Assembly: GCA_001513505.1 (NCBI GenBank)
Contig: LFTM01000065.1
Coordinates: 1 to 8,913 of the forward strand
Origin: Clostridiales bacterium DTU092
GTDB lineage: Bacteria; Bacillota; Clostridia; Caldicoprobacterales; Caldicoprobacteraceae
DNA: 8,913 nt
Reading direction: 5' to 3'
Shown here: in pieces, positions 1 to 6,753 of the stretch
Layout: each line of letters starts with the position of its first letter
Position numbering within the stretch: position 1 is the stretch's first letter
Position numbers and translations under genes: made by a program
Notes under the pieces: model-generated
The model's input: the letters and a program-made list of their open reading frames with translations, nothing else
Databases searched by the model: none
What the model was told of the DNA's origin: nothing

Positions 1-1050
1 GTGGTACAGGGAAAAACTTCCTCCATAAACTTTTACAACACCAGCATATGGACCATGCGGGATTTTGCAATGGATAACACCGTGGACGGGTTTGGCAGGT
101 TTGACGCCGATCTGTATTTTGAAGGAGACAGGATAAAGGGAAGCATAACCAATAATACGCCATATCCGTTGGAGGATGTGGTTGTGTATACATCCTACGG
201 ATACCAGGTACTGGGTAACTTTGCTGCGGGTGAAAAGAAGCAGGTGGACGTAAAGGTATTCGCCCGGGCAACTCAGGGACAACTGCCTGGTCTGCAGCTC
301 TATGCAATGGTGGATGAAGTATTTCCATATCCCCATGTCAGGCCGGTACCGTTCGGGAACTTGGATGATGAACAGCGTGAGGATTATATACGGAGACAAA
401 TTATACAAAGATTGATAATGTCACATCCGGGAACTCCGTATCCTGTACCAGGTCATGTTAACAGTGTTACACCCATCCAAGGGTCGTTAAGCCTTCTGGG
501 ATTCAGTACACATGGAATTGTGCAGAATATCAGGGTGAACGGGCAAGAACCTGAAGCAGCATTCCACAGAAGTGTAGTGGCCACACAATTCATTGTACCT
601 CATATAAGGGACGGGAAGGTCTATATTCCACCCGGGGTTATAACGGCTGGTTTTGCAGGAGAAAAGAGTCAGGGGATAGCATATACGGAAGGAAATACGG
701 TGACGATTATGGGACAGGGAACGGCTGTATTCCATTTCAATATGAATCCCTACAAAGATATGGATTATTCTATGATTGAAATATATTTGAATTATGAAGG
801 GCTTACACCTGAATTGTATATATTTGACACGGAGAAAAATGATTATGTTGATACCGGTGATGGAATATCAGTAGATAATAAAGAGGGGATTGTAACTATT
901 GAAAGCCAGGCACTGGAAAGATATTTAAACTCTGAGGGTAAACTGGAGCTGTCAGTCAAGTGTTCGGTTAAGCCTAAATCTTCCTGGAGGCCGGGAGATT
1001 ATGGTACACTGCAGCTGCCTACCTTATCAATAGAAGGGAGTGGGCGCTGA
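1..1050 (+). CDS. C-terminal part of a beta-rich, probably extracytoplasmic protein of unknown function (5' truncated)
   Basis: The frame is open from the first base of the window to a TGA at 1048-1050. The GTG at position 1 is only the window edge: no ribosome-binding site can be seen, so the gene is treated as partial and 349 residues are visible. I do not recognise a named family. Residues about 31-90 read as a beta-sandwich-like domain (GRFDADLYFEG, then GSITNNTPYPLEDV, then LGNFAAGEKKQVDV), in the style of domains that describe how a surface segment is decorated or folded. Residues about 150-345 are again beta-rich with many Gly and Pro. There is no hydrophobic stretch long enough for a membrane span, so any signal peptide or anchor would lie in the missing N-terminal part. 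The stop overlaps the start of the ABC ATPase gene by one base, which suggests co-translation and a role linked to the transporter. An envelope location is inferred, not shown. Confidence 0.75.
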   Translation: MVQGKTSSINFYNTSIWTMRDFAMDNTVDGFGRFDADLYFEGDRIKGSITNNTPYPLEDVVVYTSYGYQVLGNFAAGEKKQVDVKVFARATQGQLPGLQLYAMVDEVFPYPHVRPVPFGNLDDEQREDYIRRQIIQRLIMSHPGTPYPVPGHVNSVTPIQGSLSLLGFSTHGIVQNIRVNGQEPEAAFHRSVVATQFIVPHIRDGKVYIPPGVITAGFAGEKSQGIAYTEGNTVTIMGQGTAVFHFNMNPYKDMDYSMIEIYLNYEGLTPELYIFDTEKNDYVDTGDGISVDNKEGIVTIESQALERYLNSEGKLELSVKCSVKPKSSWRPGDYGTLQLPTLSIEGSGR

Positions 1051-1982
1051 TGCTGGTTATTCGTGATCTGGTCAAGAAGTATGGTAACTTTACTGCAGTT
1101 GATCACCTGAATATGCATGTTGAGCGCGGGCAGATATATGGTTTTATAGGTCCCAACGGAGCCGGAAAAACCACGACCATGAGGATTGTGGCTACCCTGC
1201 TGGCACCCACATCGGGGTATGTGGAAGTGGACGGGGTGGATCTGCAAAAAGATCCTATCAAAGTCAGAGAAAAAATCGGATATATGCCCGACTTTTTCGG
1301 AGTGTATGATAACCTGAAAGTTATGGAATACCTGGATTTTTACGGCAGCGCCTACGGAATTGAGTACGCTCAGCGCCGCAGGATAGCCGATGATCTGCTT
1401 GAACTGGTGGATTTAAGCGATAAAAAGGATGCATATGTGGATACATTGTCCCGGGGTATGAAGCAGCGGCTGTGTCTGGCCCGTTGCCTGATTCACAATC
1501 CCCAGCTGCTCATACTGGACGAACCGGCATCAGGCATGGACCCACGTGCCAGAGCCGAGATAAAAGGTATACTTAAAGAACTCAAGAGAATGGGCAAAAC
1601 CATATTGATAAGCTCCCATATATTAGCTGAATTGAGTGAGATATGCGACTGTGTAGGGATAATAGACAGGGGTAAGGTGGTAATACAGGGCAGTGTAGAT
1701 CAGATCGTTCAAAGGATGGCAGGAGAAACCGTGGTAAGGTTCAGGGTATTAAGGGACGTAGACAGAGCGGTAAAGCTGCTTAAGGAGCAACCGATGGTCA
1801 CCGGCATTGTACAGGAGGATCTGGTTCTGGAGATAGCCTGCAAAGGTACTGACGAAGAATTGTGGAACCTGCTCCGTACTCTTGTGAACAACGAAATTCC
1901 GGTTATATCCTTTAATAAGGTGGATGGAAACCTTGAACATATATTTATGGAGGTGACCAGCGATGAAGAAGTGGTATTATAA
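1050..1982 (+). CDS. ABC transporter ATP-binding protein (ABC-2 exporter type)
   Basis: This is the cytoplasmic ATPase that would power the permease encoded next. Visible motifs are Walker A GPNGAGKTT at residues 34-42, the ABC signature in the variant form LSRGMKQR at 133-140, Walker B LLILDEP at 153-159, the D-loop SGMD at 161-164 and the switch histidine in SSH at 188-190. The Q-loop position, after GYMP, carries Asp81 instead of the usual Gln. Residues after about 215 form an extra C-terminal domain, as is usual for ATPases of the CcmA/NosF/GldA-like exporter group; the total of 310 residues fits that group. The ATG at 1050 shares its A with the TGA of the upstream gene and is preceded by a purine-rich AGAAGGGAG, so translational coupling is likely. 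The substrate cannot be predicted. The ATPase assignment is very secure; the exporter direction is inferred from the ABC-2 partner. Confidence 0.96.
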   Translation: MLVIRDLVKKYGNFTAVDHLNMHVERGQIYGFIGPNGAGKTTTMRIVATLLAPTSGYVEVDGVDLQKDPIKVREKIGYMPDFFGVYDNLKVMEYLDFYGSAYGIEYAQRRRIADDLLELVDLSDKKDAYVDTLSRGMKQRLCLARCLIHNPQLLILDEPASGMDPRARAEIKGILKELKRMGKTILISSHILAELSEICDCVGIIDRGKVVIQGSVDQIVQRMAGETVVRFRVLRDVDRAVKLLKEQPMVTGIVQEDLVLEIACKGTDEELWNLLRTLVNNEIPVISFNKVDGNLEHIFMEVTSDEEVVL

Positions 1983-2889
1983 CCCGGTGCTGGCAAGCAG
2001 TCTTAAAACCAGAATGAGGGGCTGGAGAACGGCTGCATCGGTAACTGCATATTTAGGAGTTATGCTGTTTATCGCCTATATCTTCTTCAGGATTTATATT
2101 CAAAGCCAGGGGGCATACGGACTGTCTTTTAATGCAAACCAGTCGGTAGGGCTTCAGGTGTATCTGACATTGGCAATTCTTCAGTTTGCACTCATACTTC
2201 TGATTACCCCTGCTCAGACGGCGGGGGTGATAAGCAGCGAAAGGGAAATGCAGACGCTGGATCTCCTTCTTTGTACAAAAATGTCTTCTGTAACCATAAT
2301 ATTGGGAAAGCTGTTATCCTCCCTTGGCTTTATCCTTTTGTTGATAGTTGCGTCAATACCATTATTCAGCCTGGTGTTCCTCTTTGGAGGTATTGCCGTT
2401 GAAGATATTGCCATGCTGTTTCTGTTTTATATAATTACCGCATTTGCAGTTGGGAGCATAGGAGTATTCTATTCAACGCTTTTTAAAAGGACTGTAGTAT
2501 CCACGGTAGTAACGTACGTTACAATTTTCTTTCTGGGAATTGTATCAGTGGCACTGGGTGTTTACATGATGTCCATGCACTACTCACAGACGCCGCAGCC
2601 TGTGGATTATTATATTCCTTTTATACTGTATATAAATCCTGCGGTGGGATTGGCCGATCTTCTGAGCAGACAGGCCGTAGGCCAGTATGCTGGTAATTAT
2701 GGAATAATTGGCCTGGTCATTGGAGGTATGGGGGGTACACCGCAGGGATGGCTTCAGCAGTTGCCGTTCTGGGTGAAGAATACCGTTGTTATATCAACGA
2801 TAGCAACTATATTGCTTGTCATAAGCACATGGAGTTTAAGGCCGTACAAAAAGATCAGGCAGAAAAATAAAAAGGAATTGGCAGGCTAG
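1963..2889 (+). CDS. ABC-2 type transporter permease, six membrane spans
   Basis: This is the membrane partner of the preceding ATPase. Hydrophobic segments occur near residues 24-46, 66-90, 114-140, 146-170, 178-202 and 273-292, giving a six-span ABC-2 type layout. Between spans 2 and 3 lies the typical cytoplasmic element SSEREMQTLDLLL (91-103) followed by CTKMSS, the coupling region seen in NosY/GldF-like permeases. The N-terminus starts with NPVLASSLKTRMRGWR, also common in this group, and the C-terminus ends in a basic cytoplasmic tail (RPYKKIRQKNKK). The ATG at 1963 follows GGAGGTG at 1949-1955 with good spacing, and the frame overlaps the ATPase gene by 20 bases, so the two are almost certainly co-translated. 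Length (308 residues) is normal. A hydrophilic stretch of about 60 residues between spans 5 and 6, partly Gly-rich (IGGMGGTPQGW), may be an external loop. The substrate is unknown. Confidence 0.93.
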   Translation: MKKWYYNPVLASSLKTRMRGWRTAASVTAYLGVMLFIAYIFFRIYIQSQGAYGLSFNANQSVGLQVYLTLAILQFALILLITPAQTAGVISSEREMQTLDLLLCTKMSSVTIILGKLLSSLGFILLLIVASIPLFSLVFLFGGIAVEDIAMLFLFYIITAFAVGSIGVFYSTLFKRTVVSTVVTYVTIFFLGIVSVALGVYMMSMHYSQTPQPVDYYIPFILYINPAVGLADLLSRQAVGQYAGNYGIIGLVIGGMGGTPQGWLQQLPFWVKNTVVISTIATILLVISTWSLRPYKKIRQKNKKELAG

Positions 2890-2953
2890 ATGATAATGAG
2901 GTACGGGTATTAAGGGATATTAAATGACGGGCGAAAATGCGTAAACGGGAGAA

Positions 2954-2960
2954 AGAGGGG
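2954..2960 (+). promoter_or_regulatory. Ribosome-binding site selecting the ATG at 2970
   Basis: AGAGGGG ends nine bases before the ATG at 2970. The alternative in-frame ATG at 2937 has no comparable purine-rich site at a useful distance, the nearest being AAGGGA about 20 bases upstream. This favours the shorter product of 588 residues. Confidence 0.5.
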
Positions 2961-2969
2961 CTTAATAGA

Positions 2970-4736
2970 ATGGGCAAAGTGGTGGACAAGAGATTGTACG
3001 GCGCTCTGAAACATGTAAGAAGACGCATGCTCCTGCGTCATTTTATAAGATTCATTATGCTTGGACTTATTGGTGCATTGGCTCAGACGGTGTTATGGTT
3101 AGGAGCGTCATTCATAATACCAATACATTATGTATGGAATAAATCGGCTGCTTGCGGTGTCGGCGTACTATTGATTTTAATAGCGGCCGGGGTTTTCTTT
3201 CGGCCATCTATGAAGGACGCTGCCCATGAGGCTGACCGGCGTGGTTTGCAGGAAAGGGTTATCACTGCATACGAGCGTATGGAGCTTAATGATGTTTTTT
3301 CGGTGATGCAAAGGGAGGATACAATTCGGAAGCTGAAGGATTTTGATACCAGGATCATACCCGTTGTGCCGCCTAATAGATGGATATACTGTGTGGTAGT
3401 TTTGGCTTTGCTTCTTGTAATCGGCTCTGTTATTCCCAATCCCCAGCGTGACATTATAGAGCGTCAGATAAGGGTGGAGAAGGTGATTGAGAAGCAAGCG
3501 GAAAAGTTGCAGGAAAAAGTTGAGGACAATCTCACCGGGGATGTTGGACTGACCGAGGAAGAAAAGCAGGAGCTAATAGAGCTGGTAAACCGGCTGGCGG
3601 ATACGCTGAGACAAACCCGGGATTATAAGGAGGCTCTCAAGGAAATCTCCAGAGCCGAACAAAACCTGGACGATCTGACAAGACGGTTTCAACAGGCACG
3701 AATGGCTTCGTTAGGAGGCGAGCTTGAGCGGCATGCGTTAACCGGTGCTCTGGGTCAAGCCATAAAAACCATGGATGCCCAGGGTATAACGGATGAGCTT
3801 GATGATTTGAAAAAGCAGCTTGAGCAGGGTGAGATGGACGAGGGAACGATAAAGTCGCTTAAAAAGGCGTTGGAGGCTGCGGCCAAAACTTTGCCGGAGG
3901 GCAGTCTAAAACAGCAGCTTATGAATGCTGCATCCGTATTGACTTCAGGTATTTCCGGTGAAAACGGTAATGCCCAAAATACATTGGATGCTCTGCAGGA
4001 GATGCTTGTCGACGCAGCACAAGAAAATATGTCCAGTGTAGCGGATATTTCGTACTTGCTGCAGAACATGAAAGGCAGTATAGCCAATGCTGCGGGGCAG
4101 GATTACCGGATAGCTCAAAGCGGGAATAATAACAGGTTAACCGATGAAAACAGACGGAGTGGAAGCAGTCAAACCCCGGACGTTCAGAGACCAAATGACA
4201 ATGGTACGGACAGCCTTAATGCAGCCGGTGGCTCAAGGAGCCAAAATGGCAGCAGCAGTTCAGGCAGTGGAAACGGTAGTCAGGGTTCGGGAGACCCTGG
4301 GAACACATCAGGTGGTCAGGGTTCAAATAACGGTTCAGGTAGCGGCGGTCAGGGTGCCTCCGGAAGTGGCTCGGGAACCGGAGTAGGGGGCGGAAGTACC
4401 AATCAGGATGCCGGATACCAGGAAGGCGGCTCATCGTCCGGACACGGACAAAAGGGGCAGGGCGATCCCGATTCCTATGAAGAATATGAGCGTATATATG
4501 ATCCTGTCAGACTGGGGAACAGCGGCCAGGAAAGTCATGTTTCCGGGGGGCCAACAGGAACGGGTACGGGTGAGCAGGTGGAAACGGGTCGGGGTTTGGG
4601 AAGTTTTGACGGTTTTATCCCATACAAAGAAGTTTTTGGCAGCTACAGCCGGCAGGCTATGGAGAATTTAAAGCGTATGGATATCCCACCTGCCATGCGT
4701 GAGCTGGTAAGGGAATATTTCAGTTCTCTGGAGTAG
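2970..4736 (+). CDS. Three-span membrane protein with coiled-coil region, Gly/Ser-rich linker and conserved-looking C-terminal tail (DUF4175-like)
   Basis: Numbered from the upstream ATG at 2937, which is less likely (see the ribosome-binding site at 2954); subtract 11 for the chosen start. Residues 25-37 are basic, followed by membrane spans at about 38-60 and 71-88. A cytoplasmic segment follows with EADRRGLQERVITAYE (98-113), a pattern I associate with DUF4175-like proteins near moxR genes. A third span lies at about 149-166. Residues 170-330 are charged and heptad-like, probably coiled coil. Residues about 400-510 are Gly/Ser/Asn/Gln-rich and low in complexity. The end is compact: YDPVRLG (521-527), GFIPYKEVFGSYSRQAMENL (559-578) and IPPAMRELVREYFSSLE at the terminus. 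The positive-inside rule puts the N-terminus in the cytoplasm and everything after span 3 outside. There is no catalytic motif. It sits between the exporter genes and moxR and may be a structural or scaffold component. The family link is from memory and moderate in certainty. Confidence 0.82.
   Translation: MGKVVDKRLYGALKHVRRRMLLRHFIRFIMLGLIGALAQTVLWLGASFIIPIHYVWNKSAACGVGVLLILIAAGVFFRPSMKDAAHEADRRGLQERVITAYERMELNDVFSVMQREDTIRKLKDFDTRIIPVVPPNRWIYCVVVLALLLVIGSVIPNPQRDIIERQIRVEKVIEKQAEKLQEKVEDNLTGDVGLTEEEKQELIELVNRLADTLRQTRDYKEALKEISRAEQNLDDLTRRFQQARMASLGGELERHALTGALGQAIKTMDAQGITDELDDLKKQLEQGEMDEGTIKSLKKALEAAAKTLPEGSLKQQLMNAASVLTSGISGENGNAQNTLDALQEMLVDAAQENMSSVADISYLLQNMKGSIANAAGQDYRIAQSGNNNRLTDENRRSGSSQTPDVQRPNDNGTDSLNAAGGSRSQNGSSSSGSGNGSQGSGDPGNTSGGQGSNNGSGSGGQGASGSGSGTGVGGGSTNQDAGYQEGGSSSGHGQKGQGDPDSYEEYERIYDPVRLGNSGQESHVSGGPTGTGTGEQVETGRGLGSFDGFIPYKEVFGSYSRQAMENLKRMDIPPAMRELVREYFSSLE
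4278..4382 (+). repeat. Imperfect in-frame tandem repeat in the Gly/Ser-rich linker
   Basis: The ten-base core GTCAGGGTTC occurs at 4279-4288 and 4315-4324 and recurs as GTCAGGGTGC at 4348-4357, so the spacing is 36 and then 33 bases, both multiples of three. The encoded units are SQGSGDPGNTSG, GQGSNNGSGSG and GQGASGSGSGT. This looks like a coding repeat that can gain or lose 11 to 12 residues without a frameshift, giving a linker of variable length. Confidence 0.7.
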
Positions 4737-4867
4737 TCTTCATCGCAAACGATCATTGGGTTTTCTTAAGTATAAGCTGGATTTTTCATATAAAAATTCC
4801 GAATAACGGAGAAAAAACTGTGTCAGGAGCTATCTGAAAACACTATACGGATGAACGGGGGATTTAA
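4737..4867. other. 131-base intergenic gap between the three-span protein gene and moxR
   Basis: This is the largest gap in the window. It is AT-rich compared with the flanking genes and has no ORF of note. There is no convincing terminator: the only small hairpin (TCCG-AATAA-CGGA, 4798-4810) has a four-pair stem and is followed by A rather than T residues. The gap may hold an internal promoter (listed separately). The end of the gap carries the GGGGG ribosome-binding site of moxR. Confidence 0.6.
4766..4794 (+). promoter_or_regulatory. Weak candidate internal promoter for the moxR-DUF58-VWA genes
   Basis: TATAAA at 4789-4794 is a good -10 element. Seventeen bases upstream is TTAAGT at 4766-4771, which matches only three of six positions of TTGACA. 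Position and spacing suit a sigma-A promoter that would let the downstream half of the operon be transcribed separately. AT-rich gaps produce such matches by chance, so this is tentative. Confidence 0.28.
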
Positions 4868-5851
4868 GTGGCTATTACCATAAATGATATAGAAGGCTTT
4901 GAGAAAAAGATAGAGGAGATAGAAAGCCAGATTGCCAGGGAGATAGTGGGGCAGAGGAGTGTTATACGCCAGGTCATTATGGCAATACTGGCAGGCGGAA
5001 ATGTATTGCTGGAAGGTGTACCAGGTCTGGGCAAAACCCGGCTGGTGCGTACCATAAGCAGGGTACTGGATCTGTCATTTAACCGTATACAGTTTACACC
5101 GGATTTAATGCCGGCAGATGTTACCGGTACAAATATAGTGATCCGCGACGAAAGCGGGAACAGCCGGTTTGAATTCCAACCCGGTCCCATATTCAGCAAT
5201 ATAGTGCTGGCTGATGAGATCAACCGTGCTACCCCTAAAACCCAGAGTGCACTTCTTGAAGCTATGCAGGAACATACGGTAACGGTAAGCGGGGTAACCC
5301 GTAAACTGCCTCAGCCTTTCTTTGTACTGGCTACCCAGAACCCTATCGAACAGGAGGGGACATACCCTCTGCCCGAGGCACAGCTGGACAGGTTTTTATT
5401 CAAGATACTGGTTGATTTCCCGTCACTTGATGAGCTGCATGATATTGTTGATATGACAACCTCCGGGAATGAGGTACATGCTCAAAGGGTAGCCGATGGT
5501 CAGATTATCATGCAGTTAAGGGCTGTTGCGGCAGGTATTCCCATTGCCAGAAGTGTACTGGATTACGCCTTGCGCCTTGTCCTTGCAACCCATCCTGAAA
5601 GGGAGGAATCACCTGAAGTAGTAAAACGCTATATCAGGTATGGTGCCAGCCCTCGGGGAGCACAGGCTATTGTAACCACTTCCAAGGTACGGGCAATTAT
5701 GGAAGGACGCTATAACGTATCCTTTGACGATATACGGTATACGGCTTATCCTGCACTGCGGCACAGGATATTCTTAAACTTTGAGGGAATGGCCGAAGGC
5801 AAGAGTCCTGATGACTTAATTGGTGATATAATATCCCAGCTTAAGGAGTGA
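4868..5851 (+). CDS. MoxR-family AAA+ ATPase
   Basis: A cytoplasmic ATPase of the MoxR group, which act as chaperone-like remodellers of partner proteins, commonly ones with VWA domains. Motifs: Walker A EGVPGLGKT (49-57), Walker B VLADEINR (113-120), sensor 1 ATQNP (155-159), the arginine-finger region LDRF (173-176) and sensor 2 GASPRG (259-264). These fit the AAA_3 domain followed by the MoxR-type C-terminal lid. The length of 327 residues is typical. The start is GTG at 4868: the codon just upstream (4865-4867) is an in-frame TAA, and GGGGG at 4857-4861 is well placed. No membrane segment is present. The DUF58 gene follows after six bases, and the two membrane VWA genes come next, which is the classic MoxR neighbourhood. 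The precise client is unknown, with DUF58 the leading candidate. The family assignment is very secure. Confidence 0.97.
   Translation: MAITINDIEGFEKKIEEIESQIAREIVGQRSVIRQVIMAILAGGNVLLEGVPGLGKTRLVRTISRVLDLSFNRIQFTPDLMPADVTGTNIVIRDESGNSRFEFQPGPIFSNIVLADEINRATPKTQSALLEAMQEHTVTVSGVTRKLPQPFFVLATQNPIEQEGTYPLPEAQLDRFLFKILVDFPSLDELHDIVDMTTSGNEVHAQRVADGQIIMQLRAVAAGIPIARSVLDYALRLVLATHPEREESPEVVKRYIRYGASPRGAQAIVTTSKVRAIMEGRYNVSFDDIRYTAYPALRHRIFLNFEGMAEGKSPDDLIGDIISQLKE
5843..5848 (+). promoter_or_regulatory. Ribosome-binding site for the TTG-started DUF58 gene
   Basis: AAGGAG lies directly before and against the moxR stop codon (TGA 5849-5851), nine bases ahead of TTG 5858. No ATG or GTG is available nearby in that frame, so this site supports the rare TTG start and suggests that ribosomes finishing moxR re-initiate here. 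Confidence 0.75.
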
Positions 5852-5857
5852 ATTCTG

Positions 5858-6748
5858 TTGAACGGTTCGGAAGGCCCACTGCTGGATCAGGAGTTTTTAA
5901 AAAAGTTGGACGGACTGATACTTAATACCCGTACGGCTTTACAAGGTGATATAGGAGGCAACAGGAAGTCAAGAAGCAAGGGAAACTCCATCGAGTTTTC
6001 GGATTTCAGGGAGTATGTGACAGGTGATGATTTCCGCCGTATTGACTGGAACGCGTATGCCCGGTTTGAACGGCTGTTTGTCAAGTTGTTTATGGAGGAG
6101 AGAGAGGCAAATGTTACGGTGTTCATCGATCTAAGTGGCTCCATGGATTGGGGTGAGCCAAACAAAGGGAAGCTTGCTAAACAGCTGGCAGCCGTGTTTG
6201 TATATATAGCTCTGGCCAATTTGGACAGGGTGAGTGTGGCAGGCATACAGGAGAGACCAGGAGCATATCTGCCCTATTTTTCCGGCAAACAGGGTTTCTG
6301 GAAGGCGCTTAAGTTCATAGAGGATCTGGAGTTTGGGGGAAAGACTTCTCTGAACGAAGCTATTAAAAGCTATACCCACCTGAAGCAAGGCGGAGGTATA
6401 AGTATTGTGATAACCGATTTGTTATCAAAAGATGGTTATGAAGAAGGGCTTAAATATCTTCAGTATCTGAAGCAGGAAATAACCCTTTTACATATTATGG
6501 CACCTCAGGAGCTGGAGCCTGAAGTAAGCGGCAGCCTGCGTCTGACCGATGTGGAAGATCAGGAGATAAGGGATATTACTGTAACGCCTCAGGTACTTAA
6601 GGCTTATAAAAGAACGGTGGATGAATTCTTAAACAGTCTCAGGGATTTCTGCTATACGAGGGGAATAAACTATGTGCTGACCAGCAGCGCTGCCAGTATT
6701 GAACAGGTGATATTCACCAATCTAACCAGGTTGGGATTTGTCAGGTGA
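5858..6748 (+). CDS. DUF58 domain protein with VWA-type metal site
   Basis: A soluble, cytoplasmic DUF58 protein, the usual partner of MoxR. The family signature covers residues 42-69: GNSIEFSDFREYV, then TGDDFRRIDWNAYAR. A VWA fold follows with a complete metal-ion-dependent adhesion site: DLSGS (91-95), Thr163 in GGKTSLNEAI and Asp187 in VITDLLS. No membrane span is seen, unlike many longer DUF58 proteins that carry two N-terminal spans; at 296 residues this is the short form. The start is TTG at 5858, chosen for the AAGGAG site nine bases upstream. The stop lies five bases before the ATG of the BatA-like gene. By family knowledge, DUF58 and MoxR proteins work as a pair in which VWA-type metal binding may help hold the client. 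The direct link to this ATPase is inferred from adjacency. Assignment is secure; the biological role is unknown. Confidence 0.95.
   Translation: MNGSEGPLLDQEFLKKLDGLILNTRTALQGDIGGNRKSRSKGNSIEFSDFREYVTGDDFRRIDWNAYARFERLFVKLFMEEREANVTVFIDLSGSMDWGEPNKGKLAKQLAAVFVYIALANLDRVSVAGIQERPGAYLPYFSGKQGFWKALKFIEDLEFGGKTSLNEAIKSYTHLKQGGGISIVITDLLSKDGYEEGLKYLQYLKQEITLLHIMAPQELEPEVSGSLRLTDVEDQEIRDITVTPQVLKAYKRTVDEFLNSLRDFCYTRGINYVLTSSAASIEQVIFTNLTRLGFVR
6743..6748 (+). promoter_or_regulatory. Ribosome-binding site deciding the BatA-like start
   Basis: AGGTGA lies five bases before ATG 6754 and includes the DUF58 stop codon. A GTG at 6745 in the same frame would need this same sequence as its start codon and has no good site upstream. 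The ATG start gives MLNFLNPWGFLF, the usual beginning of BatA-type proteins. Confidence 0.65.
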
Positions 6749-6753
6749 ATTGT

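Noticed and set aside
2937..2969. Upstream in-frame ATG at 2937 as the start of the three-span protein
   Set aside because: No ribosome-binding site at a useful distance, while AGAGGGG sits nine bases before the ATG at 2970. The extra 11 residues are highly charged and add no recognisable element. It remains possible.
2890..2969. Regulatory RNA or separate promoter in the 80-base gap after the permease gene
   Set aside because: No clear -35/-10 pair, hairpin or small ORF could be made out.
4278..4382. CRISPR-like or mobile-element repeats
   Set aside because: The repeated core is short, imperfect and in frame with the Gly/Ser coding tract, without spacers or terminal inverted repeats.
3128..4434. 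Several minus-strand open frames of 70 to 110 codons
   Set aside because: All lie opposite a clearly coding gene and none shows a recognisable motif or a start signal of its own. The same holds for the other minus-strand frames in the window.
4144..4671. Two plus-strand open frames (4144-4386 and 4408-4671) inside the three-span protein gene
   Set aside because: They are out-of-frame by-products of the GC-richer Gly/Ser tract, with no ribosome-binding site and arginine/valine-rich nonsense translations.
4798..4810. Small inverted repeat TCCG-AATAA-CGGA as a terminator
   Set aside because: Only four base pairs and followed by A residues, not a T run, so it would not work as an intrinsic terminator on the plus strand.
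6745..6753. GTG at 6745 as the start of the BatA-like gene
   Set aside because: The GTG overlaps the better ribosome-binding site AGGTGA for ATG 6754, and the ATG start gives the usual BatA-type N-terminus.
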